NCBI GenBank assembly: GCA_009599575.1
Contig: VWND01000004.1
Location: 62,001 to 126,000 of the forward strand
DNA: 64,000 bases
From: Blumeriella jaapii
Taxonomy: Eukaryota; Ascomycota; Leotiomycetes; Helotiales; Drepanopezizaceae
Direction of reading: 5' to 3'
The notes under the pieces were generated by a model that worked only from the letters and a program-made list of their open reading frames with translations, did not search any database and was not told the origin of the DNA. A program made the position numbers and the translations under genes. This document shows, piece by piece, positions 48,006 through 59,454 of this stretch; positions within the stretch are counted from its first letter, which is position 1; the number at the start of each line of letters is the position of its first letter.

Positions 48006-50029
48006 CTATGAGAATAATTTAAACTCAACCAACCTCACTTTCTGAGCATCCTTGGGCGTGAACACAAGCCTGACTTTCTTCGCTTGAACACCCGTCCATG
48101 ATACATTTGTAATGCCATTAGCTACTGGTTCATTGGAGTCAGCAGTCCCGATATCAACCCATTGCCCATCGGATTGTATTTGTATCCGGTAGCTTTTCGG
48201 TGTATCAAACCCATCGATCGCGCTCTGATAGAACGCAATTTCGGCACGGGACGTGCTGGTCGAAGCCTCGAATTCAATCTGGTACCACATTTCTGACCCT
48301 GATCCTGCCGGCGTGTCCCAGCCATGAGGCATCTCAGGAAAGAACCAGACGCGGCCATCGATCGCCGAATGAACTTTTGCCGCATCTTGATTTGCCTCTG
48401 ACACGCTACCCTTAGGCCACGGCGTGGATGGCTGTGTCTGAATCGAGACGGCCAGCGTGCTATTAAAAAGCTGTAGATTTTGACGAGGCGCCACGTCGAC
48501 ACGACGCGGTCTGCTGTTGCAGATCGTGCGCTAACCTGACCGTTGATTTCCACAATCAGACCTTGACTCCCGTATCGGCTTCCGTCGACGTCCCATTGCA
48601 CCGCAATGTCATGTCCGTGATACAGAACACGTTCAACTCGGAAAAAAGTAATCGTGTTATCGATAGTAGGGTGCACTTCGATCTTGTCGTCTGCCCGGGG
48701 ACGAATACCAACAAGTCCGGACAAAATGAGATCGACATAGCTAGAATGGAAGTAATGTGGCGAGCGGACCAAACCAACGATCGGAGATCCACTGTCAGGG
48801 TGGTAGTCTTCCTCGATGTCGAGGATATTACCGCGCGCGGGGTTGTAGTGAAGCTGAGCATACTGCGTCAAGATGCGAATGTAGTCGGAGCGTGAAGCAG
48901 CGCTGCTGGACTTGGGATAATGATCGAGGAGATTGCTGAGTCCCCCCAGCACTTGAGCAACCTGATAGGGCCAAACTGGACCGTTCCATTGGCACTCTGG
49001 GTGGGTGCCTTCGTAGCGGTACTGGCGCATGTAGTGTTCGTAACTCGGTTCAACAGTACGGAGTCCTTTGGGCCCCTGAAGTTTAGCTGTATCCGTCAAA
49101 TGTTGCCAGCTGTTGGCGTACTTCTCATCATCATCCGGAAGATTGTGGAGCCACGGAACATATCCCGCAAGCTCACGACCGCGAATAGGTTCCCAATATT
49201 TGACAAACTCGTTGTTGACTTGGTAGCGGTCAATGAAATGTTCTAGAGCAACATTCCAGAGAGATTCTTGCACATGTGCTTTGATAGCGTCGGCTTGGGA
49301 GCGAAAATTGCGAGCAAGAGGTGCGTCGCCTCGAAGGTCTGCTATATTGGCAATTGCATGTGCGTTGGCGTATTGATATGAGTTGATGGTTGGACGAAAT
49401 GCATGTCCGCCCGTGAAGCCATCCTTCCCTCCAGATGCATCGATTGAGGCGATCGTATACTCGGTTGCGTCCGTCAGGGGCTGTATCCAGTAAAGACCTT
49501 TCGAGGTATCAAAGCCTCCAAAATCGAAAGTCCCATTCCATTTGGCGTAAACGCCTTGCATCTCGTCTAACAAGGGCGTAGCGTCCTCAGCTATGCCGTC
49601 GACGAGATAAGCTTGCCAGACCGAGTCTGCCATCACCTCTGAGAATTGGTGGGTGTTGCTATCGGAGCTGAGGATGAAGGCGGCGTATTCGCGCTTGAAA
49701 CGAAGGTCTCGACACCATCTACCCTCTCGCAGATGAAATCCTGTAGCATCGTTTAAGGAGGCCCAAGGATTGGTCTGCCAGCCGACATTGTCGAGGAACT
49801 CGGTGGAGATAAAGCCTTTCGGCCCAAGATCACGCTGATGGGATCGGAAAACGTTCCATCGGTAGTAGTAGACGTCGTCAATGGTCGATGAACTGGATTC
49901 GAAGAGCGGAATCCGATCCTGGAACCAAGCTGCATCGTTGCCGAAGTGTTTTTGGACCAAGGCTTTTGCATCAAGTTGCCCGAGGGCAAGCCCCAGCTTC
50001 GCAAACCAAACCACTGCCGAAGACTTCAT
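48006..50029 (-). CDS. Secreted MGH1-like (six-hairpin) glycoside hydrolase with discoidin-like C-terminal domain
   Basis: Start taken at the ATG at 50029; an in-frame stop lies just upstream. The N-terminus (MKSSAVVWFAKLGLALGQ) can serve as a signal peptide, suggesting secretion. Residues about 40-450 carry the alpha/alpha-toroid pattern of GH63/MGH1-like hydrolases: DVYYYRWNVFRSHQRDLG, ADSVWQAYLVDG, and QWNGPVWPYQVAQVLGGL near residue 350. The last 155 codons lie in another frame and encode an F5/8 type C-like beta-sandwich (YQIEFEASTS, VSWTGVQAKKVRLVF), usually carbohydrate-binding. The frames can be joined by a 65-nt phase-0 GT-AG intron (48471-48535), giving 652 aa, but it lacks a clear branch site. 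A small indel near 48.50 kb is the alternative. Exact substrate unknown. Confidence 0.82.
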
Positions 50030-50256
50030 GATGCCGTCGAGAATCGAAGAAGCAAAGTGTGCCACTTAGGTCCAGGACCATGCAAAATGTATATCGTTAC
50101 CGCACAGGCTATGTACCTACATACATACATCTACTTGCCCCTTATTCCCTTGAACCGATGGCCATAAGGGCAGGCATGCCCGCAGTTTCACATCAGCTCG
50201 CACGCAGTCCGTATTTACCTCCCCCGGGTAAAGACCAGTTTGGGCACCGGGATCTC

Positions 50257-50526
50257 TTAGACCTTCGGACGTGCTGAGCCTCGAGGGTTATCTTGAAACT
50301 CTGTATACGACTGTTGATTTTGGCTATTTTTAGCAACCGTATCGGCCACGGGCAAGAGAAAATATACTACCATCCATGGCTTACCTCGTGTTCTTAGGTT
50401 TCCTATGTGGTAGTTGATAAGCACTGCAGTCACCACACGCGCACCAATACCATCGAGGTGTGCTTTGCTCCGCGATGAATTAATCGCACCAATGATACGG
50501 GTGCCATACAGGTCATCAGGATCCAT
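50257..50526 (-). CDS. Doubtful small ORF or gene relic, 89 aa
   Basis: An ATG-started frame begins MDPDDLYGTRIIGAINSS and continues HLDGIGARVVTAVLINYHIG. A good splice-donor-like sequence (GAG then GTAAGC) follows NLRTR at about 50.38 kb, and a plausible acceptor (GCTAAAAATAG) lies about 60 nt on, so this could be the first exon of a small gene or a fragment of a decayed one. I recognise no family. It lies upstream of, and on the same strand as, the glycoside hydrolase. Confidence 0.22.
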   Translation of the reverse strand: MDPDDLYGTRIIGAINSSRSKAHLDGIGARVVTAVLINYHIGNLRTRGKPWMVVYFLLPVADTVAKNSQNQQSYTEFQDNPRGSARPKV

Positions 50527-51441
50527 CCCTTCATGCTATCTAGTTGCAGGATTTTGCATTTTCGCCCTGGTTTCTTACCAGCATGAAGCAGGCCTGCGAT
50601 GAAATAAGCTTTACAGAAACGGCTTTCTATCTGTTACTGGCTATTGAAGGACGGAACAGTTATGTTCTCGACAACTGTCGGATTGTTAAGGACAGAGGAA
50701 TCTAGTGTAGTTGACAATTGAAAATTTATCATGGTGTGATTTCCTTCTCCCTGTTGAATGAAGAATTTAGGATGTCGTAAGAAAGACTCGGACAATTGAA
50801 ATTGAATCCAAGTCTAGGTCCGCGTCCTCTTGGTCGTAAGTAAAAGGGCCGGGTCGTTGTTATTTCTTGCAGGGTTAGGAATATCACTAGGTCTGTCTTG
50901 CTATAATAGTCAAAATTTCAATCTGAAATAACATTCGGTTCGAGATTAAAATTGCAAGCAAAGCGAAACCCTGTCTTAATATTATTCTCAATGTTGTGAG
51001 GGCAGTGCTTGTGCTAAACGCATCGTTTCCTTTCCAATTCTATCACTTGATCGCGACGTGAAAGCGTCAAAGGTGCAAACTGTGAATAATTGGCTGTACC
51101 CAAATAATGCAAAATATCAAGTAATGTAATGGTGTCCAACAAGGCAAGTAGGAGTAGGCTCGCTTCTGGTTTGTTTTGATGCTCCACAACGTCATGCTAC
51201 TATTATTTACATACCCGAGCTGTATGGGAGCGATGTTCGTGGATTGCCAAAGGAAGATTTTATTGCCTGTGATAATCACGACATCGATAACTCGCTGCGA
51301 TCTGGTCAGCACTATAGTCTTGAACTCAGGGCAACAGATGCATAGCCTGGAAGAAACAGGTGACCTGCAAATGAAGACGTAAGCCGATCTGATAGTGTGG
51401 GAATACCCGTTGGGGTCGAGCGTCAGATGATAGTAGGATCA

Positions 51442-51477
51442 CGTGGTAGTGCACGCACACACGTGCGCGCACCACCA
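51442..51477. other. Imperfect 36-bp palindrome
   Basis: GTGGTAGTGCACGCAC pairs with GTGCGCGCACCACCAC across a 4-base centre. It contains GTGC/GCAC and CACGTG-like cores. It could be a protein-binding site or hairpin. Confidence 0.6.
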
Positions 51478-52194
51478 CCCCAAATTTCCGCACTCACAAA
51501 GCTAATAGAAAGAGAAACTTACTTCAACCCATGATTTAAGGCTAGTCTTTTCGCTGTACCACCAACCTGTCATACCAACAGATAGACATTCCGAATCTTG
51601 TGCAATCGTCTGGTATATTATTGCCTGTCTGAGCTCAAGTTGGCAACTTATTTTCTTGACTTGAGTTGCGACTTGCTGCGAATAGTAGAATCTGGTAGCA
51701 GTGGCTTTCAGTTGCAGATTTACCAATACAATTCTAGATAAACTTTGGGATCTGCAATCAAGCTTATTTGAGCCAGAGAACCCGAGCAGATATGAAACAA
51801 ACATTGGAAATTTCCATCTCGGTGGCGGCATCAGTAAGAGCAAAACAACATGGGAAGTGACTGAGTCGGATTGTATCAACACAAGCGTTGGCTATCAAGT
51901 ATGAATAACGCGCATTGATTGATTATACCATGTTAGTTCGCGTAAGACCTTGGTCCGAACATAATTGACATGAGGGTATCGAGTCTGGTAGAGATAACCT
52001 TCGGGGCGAGAAAAGTCCGAGTACAGAAGATTTGCATATAAATCACCAGATCCTGATTGTGGAAAAGTGAGGATTTTCAATGGAAGAGTACAAAGCTGTA
52101 TCTTGACGTGAATGCCACATGGTAAACTGCAGCTTATCAACCCCCCCCCCCTCTACAAATCATAGTTTGATCTCTAGTTTTCATGAAAAATCAA

Positions 52195-52967
52195 CTACAT
52201 AGCCATTGCTACTGCAACAGCGGCACCACCGACAATCCAGCCCGCATGTCCTGTAACGGCTGGTACACCTCCGGTGCTTATAGAAGTGCCCGGGGTGGCC
52301 TGAGCACCTCCACTCGAGCTCCTCCGGGTACTTGATGCCCTTGTACTGGATATTGGCGTTGGTGTAGATGACAGGCTACCCGTGGGAGTTGCAGATACAC
52401 TCGAGGTGAGAGAACTTCCTGGGCCAGCGGTGATCACGATGGGCATATAGGGGAGATCAGTTCCGGTGTACGTCTCTGTGGAAATGCCAGGAAAGTTCGC
52501 GTCGGTTCCACCAAAGGATTCGACGCAGACCGCAGACGCGGTGCTGTACAGGGAGCAATCTGCGTAACCGGTGCTAGGAGTGGATTTTAGATAGATGATT
52601 AGGGGAGAGGACAAAGAGGAGAGCCTACAAGGCCAGTGTGCCATCAGTAGTCTCTCCGGGCATGGTATATCTGGCAGTAGACGCATTCTCCGTTAGAGTG
52701 ATTGAATCTCGCAATCCGCACTCGTCGTTAGCAGACGATGAAGCGCATCCAATAGCGTAGGTTGTCAACGAAGCCTCCTGTGGAGCATCGAAATCAGGAT
52801 CCGGATCAGACAAGTAGCTCGGGATACGACACAACACATACAATGCCAACCACCGATCCCACTAGAGCTTGCGTATCAAAACCGGGCAGGTAGAGAGTTA
52901 CGGTGCTGGTCTGCGCGAGGGCCAGGCAAGAGATGGCTAAGCCGACGACGCTGACGGAGCGGAGCAT
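52195..52967 (-). CDS. Ser/Thr-rich secreted protein, probably GPI-anchored (3 exons)
   Basis: Exons 52842-52967, 52629-52777 and 52195-52573 join through GT-AG introns of 64 nt (GTATGT...CACAG) and 55 nt (GTAGGC...CCTAG) to a 217-aa protein. MLRSVSVVGLAISCLALAQ is a signal peptide. The middle (about residues 40-130) has spaced cysteines (IGCASSS, DECGL, ADCSLY, AVCVE). Residues about 145-195 are Ser/Thr/Pro-rich, a likely O-glycosylated stalk. The C-terminus HAGWIVGGAAVAVAMAM is hydrophobic and preceded by small residues, as in GPI-attachment signals. The layout matches fungal cell-wall or plasma-membrane glycoproteins of unknown function. It is divergent from the helicase gene. Confidence 0.85.
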
Positions 52968-53568
52968 TGCGAGGGTATTTAATAAGTTGTTGCTGTGTAG
53001 TGATAAGGAACAAAGCAGAAAACGACGGTGATTTGGAGAAGAGTGTGAACGAATAGAGCTGATAAACAGTATAATTATATGCCTACCGTGAGACTATCTT
53101 TTTTCAAGAGTAGAAAGGAAATGTACACAACGCGATGAAATTGTTATTTAACCCCTTATTACGTACGTATTGACATATATTGCTGCATTAGTTACACGGC
53201 AGCACGGCACGGGACGAATTTTCATCAGGAATCGTGGTTGTAGTACAGTACAGTACTGTAGAGTATTGTCTAACAACCTAATTCCTGACTACCTTTACCC
53301 TTAAAGCTTGATATATAGACGGCGTCGCCCCAAGACGGGATGTTTACACCAAGCCCCGCTAAAAGTTAAGCGGGAAGAAGGTCTCTTTGCAGCGAGTTTC
53401 ATCACGTGATTACTAGTTATGCACCTGAGCCGTCAGTCCATAGTCTCAGCCTCGTCTCTTCAGCCCTGCCTCTTCCCACCGTCGACTTTGAGCTCGTCAA
53501 TGCGGCTCGCGTTCGAATCGTTATTATAAATACAGACCCTCGATTGTATTGCGCCTTTTTATCTTGAT
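52968..53568. promoter_or_regulatory. Divergent intergenic region between surface-protein and helicase genes
   Basis: 601 bp between two start codons on opposite strands, so both promoters lie here. A TATA-like TATAATTATA at 53070-53079 is about 105 bp upstream of the surface-protein start. TTATTATAAATA at 53521-53532 is close to the helicase start. A perfect 12-bp palindrome TACAGTACTGTA sits at 53249-53260 within repeated AGTAC motifs. Confidence 0.6.
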
Positions 53569-56500
53569 ATGCCGAAGAAGGGGCAGCCCAGGGGCTCCAA
53601 ACCAGGAGGGGGAGCCGGTGGAGGGGCGAAAAGTAAAAAACCCTCGCCGGCGACGACCACGGGAGACGATAGCTTCATCGTCTTCTCCAACTCCGACAAG
53701 GAGCCCAAGCCGAGGAAACCTCCGGCGGAACGGGCTGGAGTGTCCGCGTCTGCCGCAGGCCAAAGCGGACCGGCACTGGCAGGAGAGGTGGTGGCTCCGC
53801 GACCAGACGTCAAGAAGATCATTGGAGGCGCATCATGGACCGGCAAGTTGCCCGTCACCATGCTTTCCGAGCACTGCCAGAAGCAGAAATGGGAGAGGCC
53901 AGAATATACCATGGTATGGGCTCCTGGACGTCTACGTGTGCGTGCTAATACGATTATCAGCTCCATACACCGGAGGGCTACTGCTCCAGGGTCATTCTGA
54001 AATGGGTAAACCCCAAAACCCATGAGCGTGTTATACTCCCACCGTTTGCTCTTCCACCCACCCACAAACATCTTGCCGTGAAACCTACTGTCCTCGAAGC
54101 CCGTCATTTCGCTGCTACCTACGGCCTCTTCCGCGTGTGCAGTATGCGAAACATACACATGATGCTGCCTCCCGATTATCGAGATCTGTGGAAGGGCGAA
54201 TTCGAAATGCTGAAAAAAGAGGATGTGAAAGAAGGGCGGGGATGGATGTACGAGGCAGACCCTTTCGCAGCTTTGCGAGAGCGTGAAGATGCAAAGATAC
54301 TGAATGAGAAGAAGCGCGCGGAACGGGAGAAGGCCAAGGAGAAGATCGAAAATACACCAGGAGGTCCAGGTGGCTCCAACCTGGCTCTGCGAAACGCCGG
54401 CGGCGGCGGCAGATCTGGTGCAGGGGCGCACAATCTAAACAGAGGCTGGGCACGAGTGCCTAAAATCGAAATGGGCAAGCGGACACGAACCAACGTTGAG
54501 GACCTGATTCGGAAATACGCAATCTGGAATCCGAACCAAATCAAAATGTCACAGTTCCAGAAGCATTCTATTGTCAATGAGTTCAAGATGTTGGATTTCC
54601 GGCAGAGCCACGTCGAAGAGGCAGTGGAGGAGTGCAAAGACCGAGAGGAAACACTCGAGTGGCTGCTTATCCATGTCCCAGAAGACGACTTGCCGAGATG
54701 GGCTCTGCCGGAAGGATACGTGGCTGGAATCAGTATGGCTAGCAGTGATTTGAAGCGAGAGGGCGCTATCAAGCGGTTAGCCGAGTCCGGGTACTCTGTC
54801 GATCTCTGCAAGCAGATATATGATGTGCAAGGAGACGAAGGAAAAGCTGCAGAAGCTTTGCAGAACATCCTCGTGGCTAGCGGACAGGAAGCCGAGGTTC
54901 CTCAAGATGAGGAGTCTTGGGAATCTGAGGGATCCAAAGAATCGTCCGAGGCCATCTGGGAGGAAGAGCTGGTCAGTCTCCAATCAGTCTTTGGTGACAA
55001 GTACTCTCGGCTCTCGAAGGATGTTTGCCAGGTCAGTATCAAGCCTGCCAACAGGGGTCGCAATGCAGTTGTGGATCCTGTCATTCAGCTCAGACGTACC
55101 TCGGAGTATCCCCAAAAGGTTCCCGTTGTCTCAGTGTTTGCTGAGCTACCGGCTTACATCCGCTTAAGCATCATGAAAAGAACCTTGCAACACGCAGTTG
55201 ATACGCTCATTGGGGAACAAATGTGTTTCTTCCTGATCGATTGGGTTGAGCAACATTTGTACAGCATCATTGAAAGACCTGGCAGGCTTCGAGAGATCTC
55301 TGCAGCTGCTTCTACCGTAAGTGAAGTCCGCCCTACAAATCGTAAGCGGCAGAGGATCACACGACACACGCGGGCCATTAACTGGAATGCAAACCCGAGG
55401 AGTAAAGAAGAGTGGATCAGGCGGCAGACGGATCCAAAGCTACAGTCTAAGGTACAACAAAGAAAGACTTTGCCTGCCTGGGAGATGCGAGAGGTCATCA
55501 TCGACACGGTAAACTCTCACCAGGTCACAATTATCTCTGGCGAGACCGGCTCTGGAAAATCTACACAATCTGCACAATTTATTTTGGATGATTTATATCA
55601 ACAAAGCTTGGGAGATTCCGTAAAAATAATGTAATTTCGTCTCTATGCTGGATGAGAAGCTGGATCTAACAATACACAGTTGTACTCAGCCCCGACGAAT
55701 CTCTGCACTCGGCCTTGCCGATCGTGTCAGTGAAGAGCGGAATTCCCCTGTTGGTCAAGAAGTTGGGTACATTATCCGAGGCGAGTCTAAGACTACGCCC
55801 AGCACGAAGATTACGTTTGTCACCACCGGTGTGTTGCTCCGCAGATTGCAGACGTCAGGAGGCAGCAGTGAAGATGTTGTTGCGAGTTTAGCGGATGTTA
55901 GCCATGTGATTATTGATGAGGTCCATGAGCGGAGTCTAGATACCGACTTTTTGCTGGTCCTCTTAAGAGATGTTCTCAAGAAGCGAAAAGACCTGAAGCT
56001 GATTTTAATGAGTGCAACGCTGGACGCTGGCATCTTTGAAGACTACTTCAAAGCTAATGGCAAGGTTGGCCGTGTTGAAATCAGTGGGCGAACCTATCCC
56101 GTCGAAGACTACTACCTCGACGACGTTATTCAAATGACTGGCTTCAACGCAGGGCGTGGAAGTAGGAGAGACGAAGACAACGCTGAGACGGCTGGCATGG
56201 ACTCGGATGTAGCGGCTGCCATTCAAAGTATCGGAATGAGGATTAATTACGACTTGATCACCCAGACCGTTCGGGAAATAGATGCAGAGCTGTCGCATCT
56301 CCAACAAGAAGGGGGAATCCTCATCTTCATGCCCGGTCTCGTTGAAATCGGCCGGAGCATTGATGCCCTGCGCTCAATTCCAAACCTGCATGTGCTGCCC
56401 CTTCACGCATCGCTCCAGTCCGCTGAACAGCGTCGTGTGTTTCCTCATGCCCCGTATGGCAAGAGAAAGGTTGTGGTTGCGACTAACGTAGCAGAGACTT

Positions 56501-57978
56501 CGATCACAATCGATGATATTGTTGCCGTGATTGACTCAGGGCGTGTGAAAGAGACAAGCTACGATCCACAGAATAACATACGAAAGCTCGAAGAAGTCTG
56601 GGCTTCACGTGCTGCATGCAAGCAGCGTCGTGGTCGAGCTGGGCGTGTCCAAGCTGGAAAGTGCTACAAATTGTACACTCGAAATGCGGAGATGTCCAAG
56701 ATGATGGAACGACCGGAACCCGAGATCAGAAGAGTGCCGCTGGAACAACTATGTCTATCCGTTCGAGCCATGGGGATCAAGGAGGTCGGGGCCTTTTTGG
56801 CGAGTGCCCTCACACCACCTGAAAGTTTGGCTGTCGACGGAGCGATGGACTTGCTGGGAAGAATGGGAGCTCTGGATGGCGATGGCCTGACGGCTCTTGG
56901 CCGACATTTGTCGATGATCCCAGCTGATCTGAGATGTGGCAAACTCATGGTGTACGGCGCTATGTTTGGTTGTCTGGATCCATGTGTAACCATCGCCGCT
57001 ATTCTCACCGTGAAGTCACCATTTCTCTCGCCTCAAGATAAGCGAGAGGAAGCGAAGTCGGCCAGGGCGAAGTTTGCGAAGAACCAAGGAGACTTGATTG
57101 GAGATCTCAAAGCATTCGAGCAATGGGATGATATGATGGGCAACAGAAGGTGGATGTCTCCTCCGATTTCCATGATTGCTGCTAACATTTCCAGCATCCG
57201 GCAAGGAGAAATTCGAACGTGGTGTTCCGAAAACTTTCTCTCCTACCAAACACTTAACGACATTTCCTCGAACCGCACCCAATACTTCGCCTCCCTTCGC
57301 GAGCTCTCCTTTATCCCCGGCTCTCCTGCAGCTCTTGCCTCGCTCAATAAGCACTCCTCTAACACCCCCCTTCTTCGCTCTCTCTGCGCTGGTGCTTTCA
57401 ACCCTCAATTGGCACGTATCGATTTTCCGGACAAGAAGTTCGCGCCTTCCGTCTCTGGGGCCGTCGAACTCGACCCGGAAGCGAAGACAATCAAATACTT
57501 CAATCAAGAGAATGGGCGAGTCTTTGTGCACCCGAGCTCAACTGTTTTCGACATGCAAGGATTCCCGGGTAATAGTGTTTACATGAGTTATTTCAACAAG
57601 ATGGCTACGAGCAAGGTTTTTATTCGGGATTTGACGCGTATGATCTGTCTCTTTCCCGCCCCTCATAGACTTCTTGCTCTCTTCCCCTGTGTCTCAATTG
57701 CAAATACCGAGCTAACGACATTCAAAGCATTCAACGCCTATACGGCGCTCCTCTTCTCCGGGCCAATCAACCTCGACACCCTCGGCCGCGGGCTCATTGT
57801 CGACGGCTGGCTCCGGCTCCGCGGCTGGGCACGAATTGGAGTCCTAGTCAGCAGACTCAGGGGCATGCTTGACGAATTGCTTGCGCGCAAGATTGACGAG
57901 CCGGAGCTGGACTTAGCGGGCAACGAGGTTGTAAAGGCGGTGATGCACTTGGTGGAGCTGGATGGGCTGGATCAGTAG
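53569..57978 (+). CDS. DEAH/RHA-type ATP-dependent RNA helicase with UBA and RWD domains (3 exons)
   Basis: Exons 53569-53913, 53961-55630 and 55680-57978 join through 47-nt and 49-nt introns (the second with CTAAC branch site) to 1,437 aa. An N-terminal Gly/Lys-rich tail is followed by a UBA-like segment (about 385-428), an RWD domain starting WEEELVSLQSVFGDKY (about 448), and the helicase core: GETGSGKST (Walker A, about 642-650), TQPRRISALGLADRV, DEVH box (751-754), SAT (783), ATNVAETSITIDD, and QRRGRAGR (about 987). HA2 and OB-fold regions follow. This is the DHX57 / yeast YLR419W / fission-yeast Ucp12-like branch, implicated in RNA or ribosome metabolism. All motifs intact. The first intron interrupts a segment resuming LHTPEGYCSRVIL. 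Confidence 0.94.
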
Positions 57979-58609
57979 CAGTACCTTTCTCACAGGTCAG
58001 AACGGATGGCGGTGGTACATGGTTGCACATACGGTGCGGTGCATGTGAGGGGATAAATCACGTTCTAATCACCTGACCGACCTCGTTGCACCCCGCGCAC
58101 ACACCTTGTATTCTAGAACTCGCAACCTCTCAACTTGGAACTTTGTAGTCTATACAAACCATTAACAAGATCTCCCGTTCCTCATACCCTGACAGTGCAG
58201 ATGAATGGGAGCGAGCACGCAGACGGCCTTGGGGCTTCTCCTCGATCTCCTGATATTTTGTACAATGTTAGGTATTTCTTCCCGTTCCGTATCTTCATAG
58301 ATGTACTCCACGAATTCAATGCCCTCGTTAGATTATCATTCGGTCCGGCCAGCAGAAATTAGCCGCAATCTCGAGACTACGGCTCCACCGGTAGAGGAAT
58401 TGGTCGCTAGAGCTCTCGTTTTGCTTGTGGCCTTGCGTGTTTACTTCAAAGTTTCCCTAGGGCGTTCTACTTGAATTTCAAGTCGATTTTGCCTGGAACA
58501 TGTCGGATTTCATTGATTTAAATAATAATGCACGTTCGTCGCGTGAAATGCAAACACAGCGAGTCCTTCACCTAACCCAACTTCCGCCACGCCGCGCAGC
58601 CGCACTTTC
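57979..58609. other. Convergent intergenic region
   Basis: About 630 bp between the stop of the helicase (plus) and the stop of the PAN-type gene (minus), so it holds both 3' regions. A short frame at 58135-58362 lacks an ATG start. Nothing else noticed. Confidence 0.6.
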
Positions 58610-59136
58610 TTACGCGATCTGACACTCCAGGTCATAGTGGAGAAACTCACTCGTCTCATCAACCTCCAACTGAGTCTCCTCCACGACCCGGTCGAAGAAC
58701 AAACACTCGGTGTACCGTGCGTGGAACGCGATGCTCAAGCACTTCTCCCTGCCGGCCGCCGCATCGCCCTTGTCGGCGATACACTGGTCGAGGCAGCACT
58801 TGAGGTCCGAGCCGGACTGCTGCTGGATGGTCTCCGTGTAGTTCCCCGGGACGACGGTGTAGCCGGGCGTGGCGCAGAGGGGGCGACCGTGGGCGTAAGC
58901 TGGTGCGCGTTAGGTTGATGATGGTCTACTTCTGTGGAGGGGAGTGACTTACTGTCGGTTGGCACGGGTGCGCTTGTCGTTGAGGTGGGCGTGGATGTAG
59001 GCTTGTAGCTTGAGGTTGAGAAGGACGACCCGAAGGACTTGGAGTGAGATTTGGTGGAGTGTGATTTTGTCCCTGTGGCCAGAACCTGGGTCGAGAGGGC
59101 AGCTGTGGCAACGATGAGAAGGATGTTGAGATGCAT
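58610..59136 (-). CDS. Small cysteine-rich secreted protein, PAN/Apple-like (2 exons)
   Basis: Exon 58953-59136 joins exon 58610-58899 through a 53-nt intron (GTAAGT...CACCAG) to give 157 aa. MHLNILLIVATAALSTQVLA is a clear signal peptide. A Ser/Thr/Lys-rich linker (about residues 22-62) leads to a C-terminal domain with cysteines in the order LCATPGY, LKCCLDQCIA, EKCLSIAFHA, TECLFF and LECQIA. The C-x(n)-C-C-x2-C then C-x-S-(I/F)-A-F pattern with C-x-L/F-F is typical of PAN/Apple modules of fungal secreted proteins, which bind carbohydrate or protein. Possible candidate effector by size and secretion, but no direct evidence. A TATA-like element lies upstream. Confidence 0.85.
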
Positions 59137-59266
59137 GATTGATTGCTTTCACGCGTGAATTTCCGCGTAGACTAAGATGTGTTTTGAGTACCTCAGCTAT
59201 GTAGGTCTGCCTGCTGCTTCTGATCGTTCGAGATGAAGAAAGCAACTCGAGAATGAAAGGAACGAC

Positions 59267-59275
59267 TTTTATATA
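59267..59275 (-). promoter_or_regulatory. TATA box of PAN-type gene
   Basis: TATATAAAA on the minus strand, about 130 bp upstream of the start codon of the secreted protein, in an otherwise mixed-composition region. Confidence 0.6.
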
Positions 59276-59430
59276 CCTCTGTAAGAAGCCATAGACAGAG
59301 CGAGTTGAGTCTTCCTCCTGGTCTCATCAAGCCCAGCCAGAGTACAGGATCACCACGAAAGATCGTATGAGATGAAGCCGACGGGATCCTACATCTTGCA
59401 AGGGAGGTAGGTATCCTCGCGACCCCGTAC

Positions 59431-59454
59431 GAGGCGAGGCGAGGCGAGGCGAGG
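59431..59454 (+). repeat. GAGGC microsatellite
   Basis: Four and a half-plus perfect GAGGC units just upstream of a TCG/TCC-rich run. Confidence 0.9.

Larger units (their letters stand above)
50030..52194. other. Intergenic region between glycoside hydrolase and surface-protein genes
   Basis: About 2.2 kb of balanced composition. It holds GTATGT/GTAGGT-rich sequence upstream of the hydrolase, one dubious short ORF (50257-50526, minus), an imperfect palindrome near 51442-51477 and a C-rich run at 52141-52151. No transposon, tRNA or convincing gene found. Confidence 0.6.

Noticed and set aside
48563..48895. 110-codon plus-strand frame and neighbours to 49246
   Set aside because: They are antisense to the glycoside hydrolase coding sequence.
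53559..54431. 290-codon minus-strand frame
   Set aside because: It is antisense to the first two exons of the helicase, whose domains and introns are clear.
58135..58362. 75-codon frame after the helicase
   Set aside because: No ATG at the start and no recognisable features; it lies in a 3' region.
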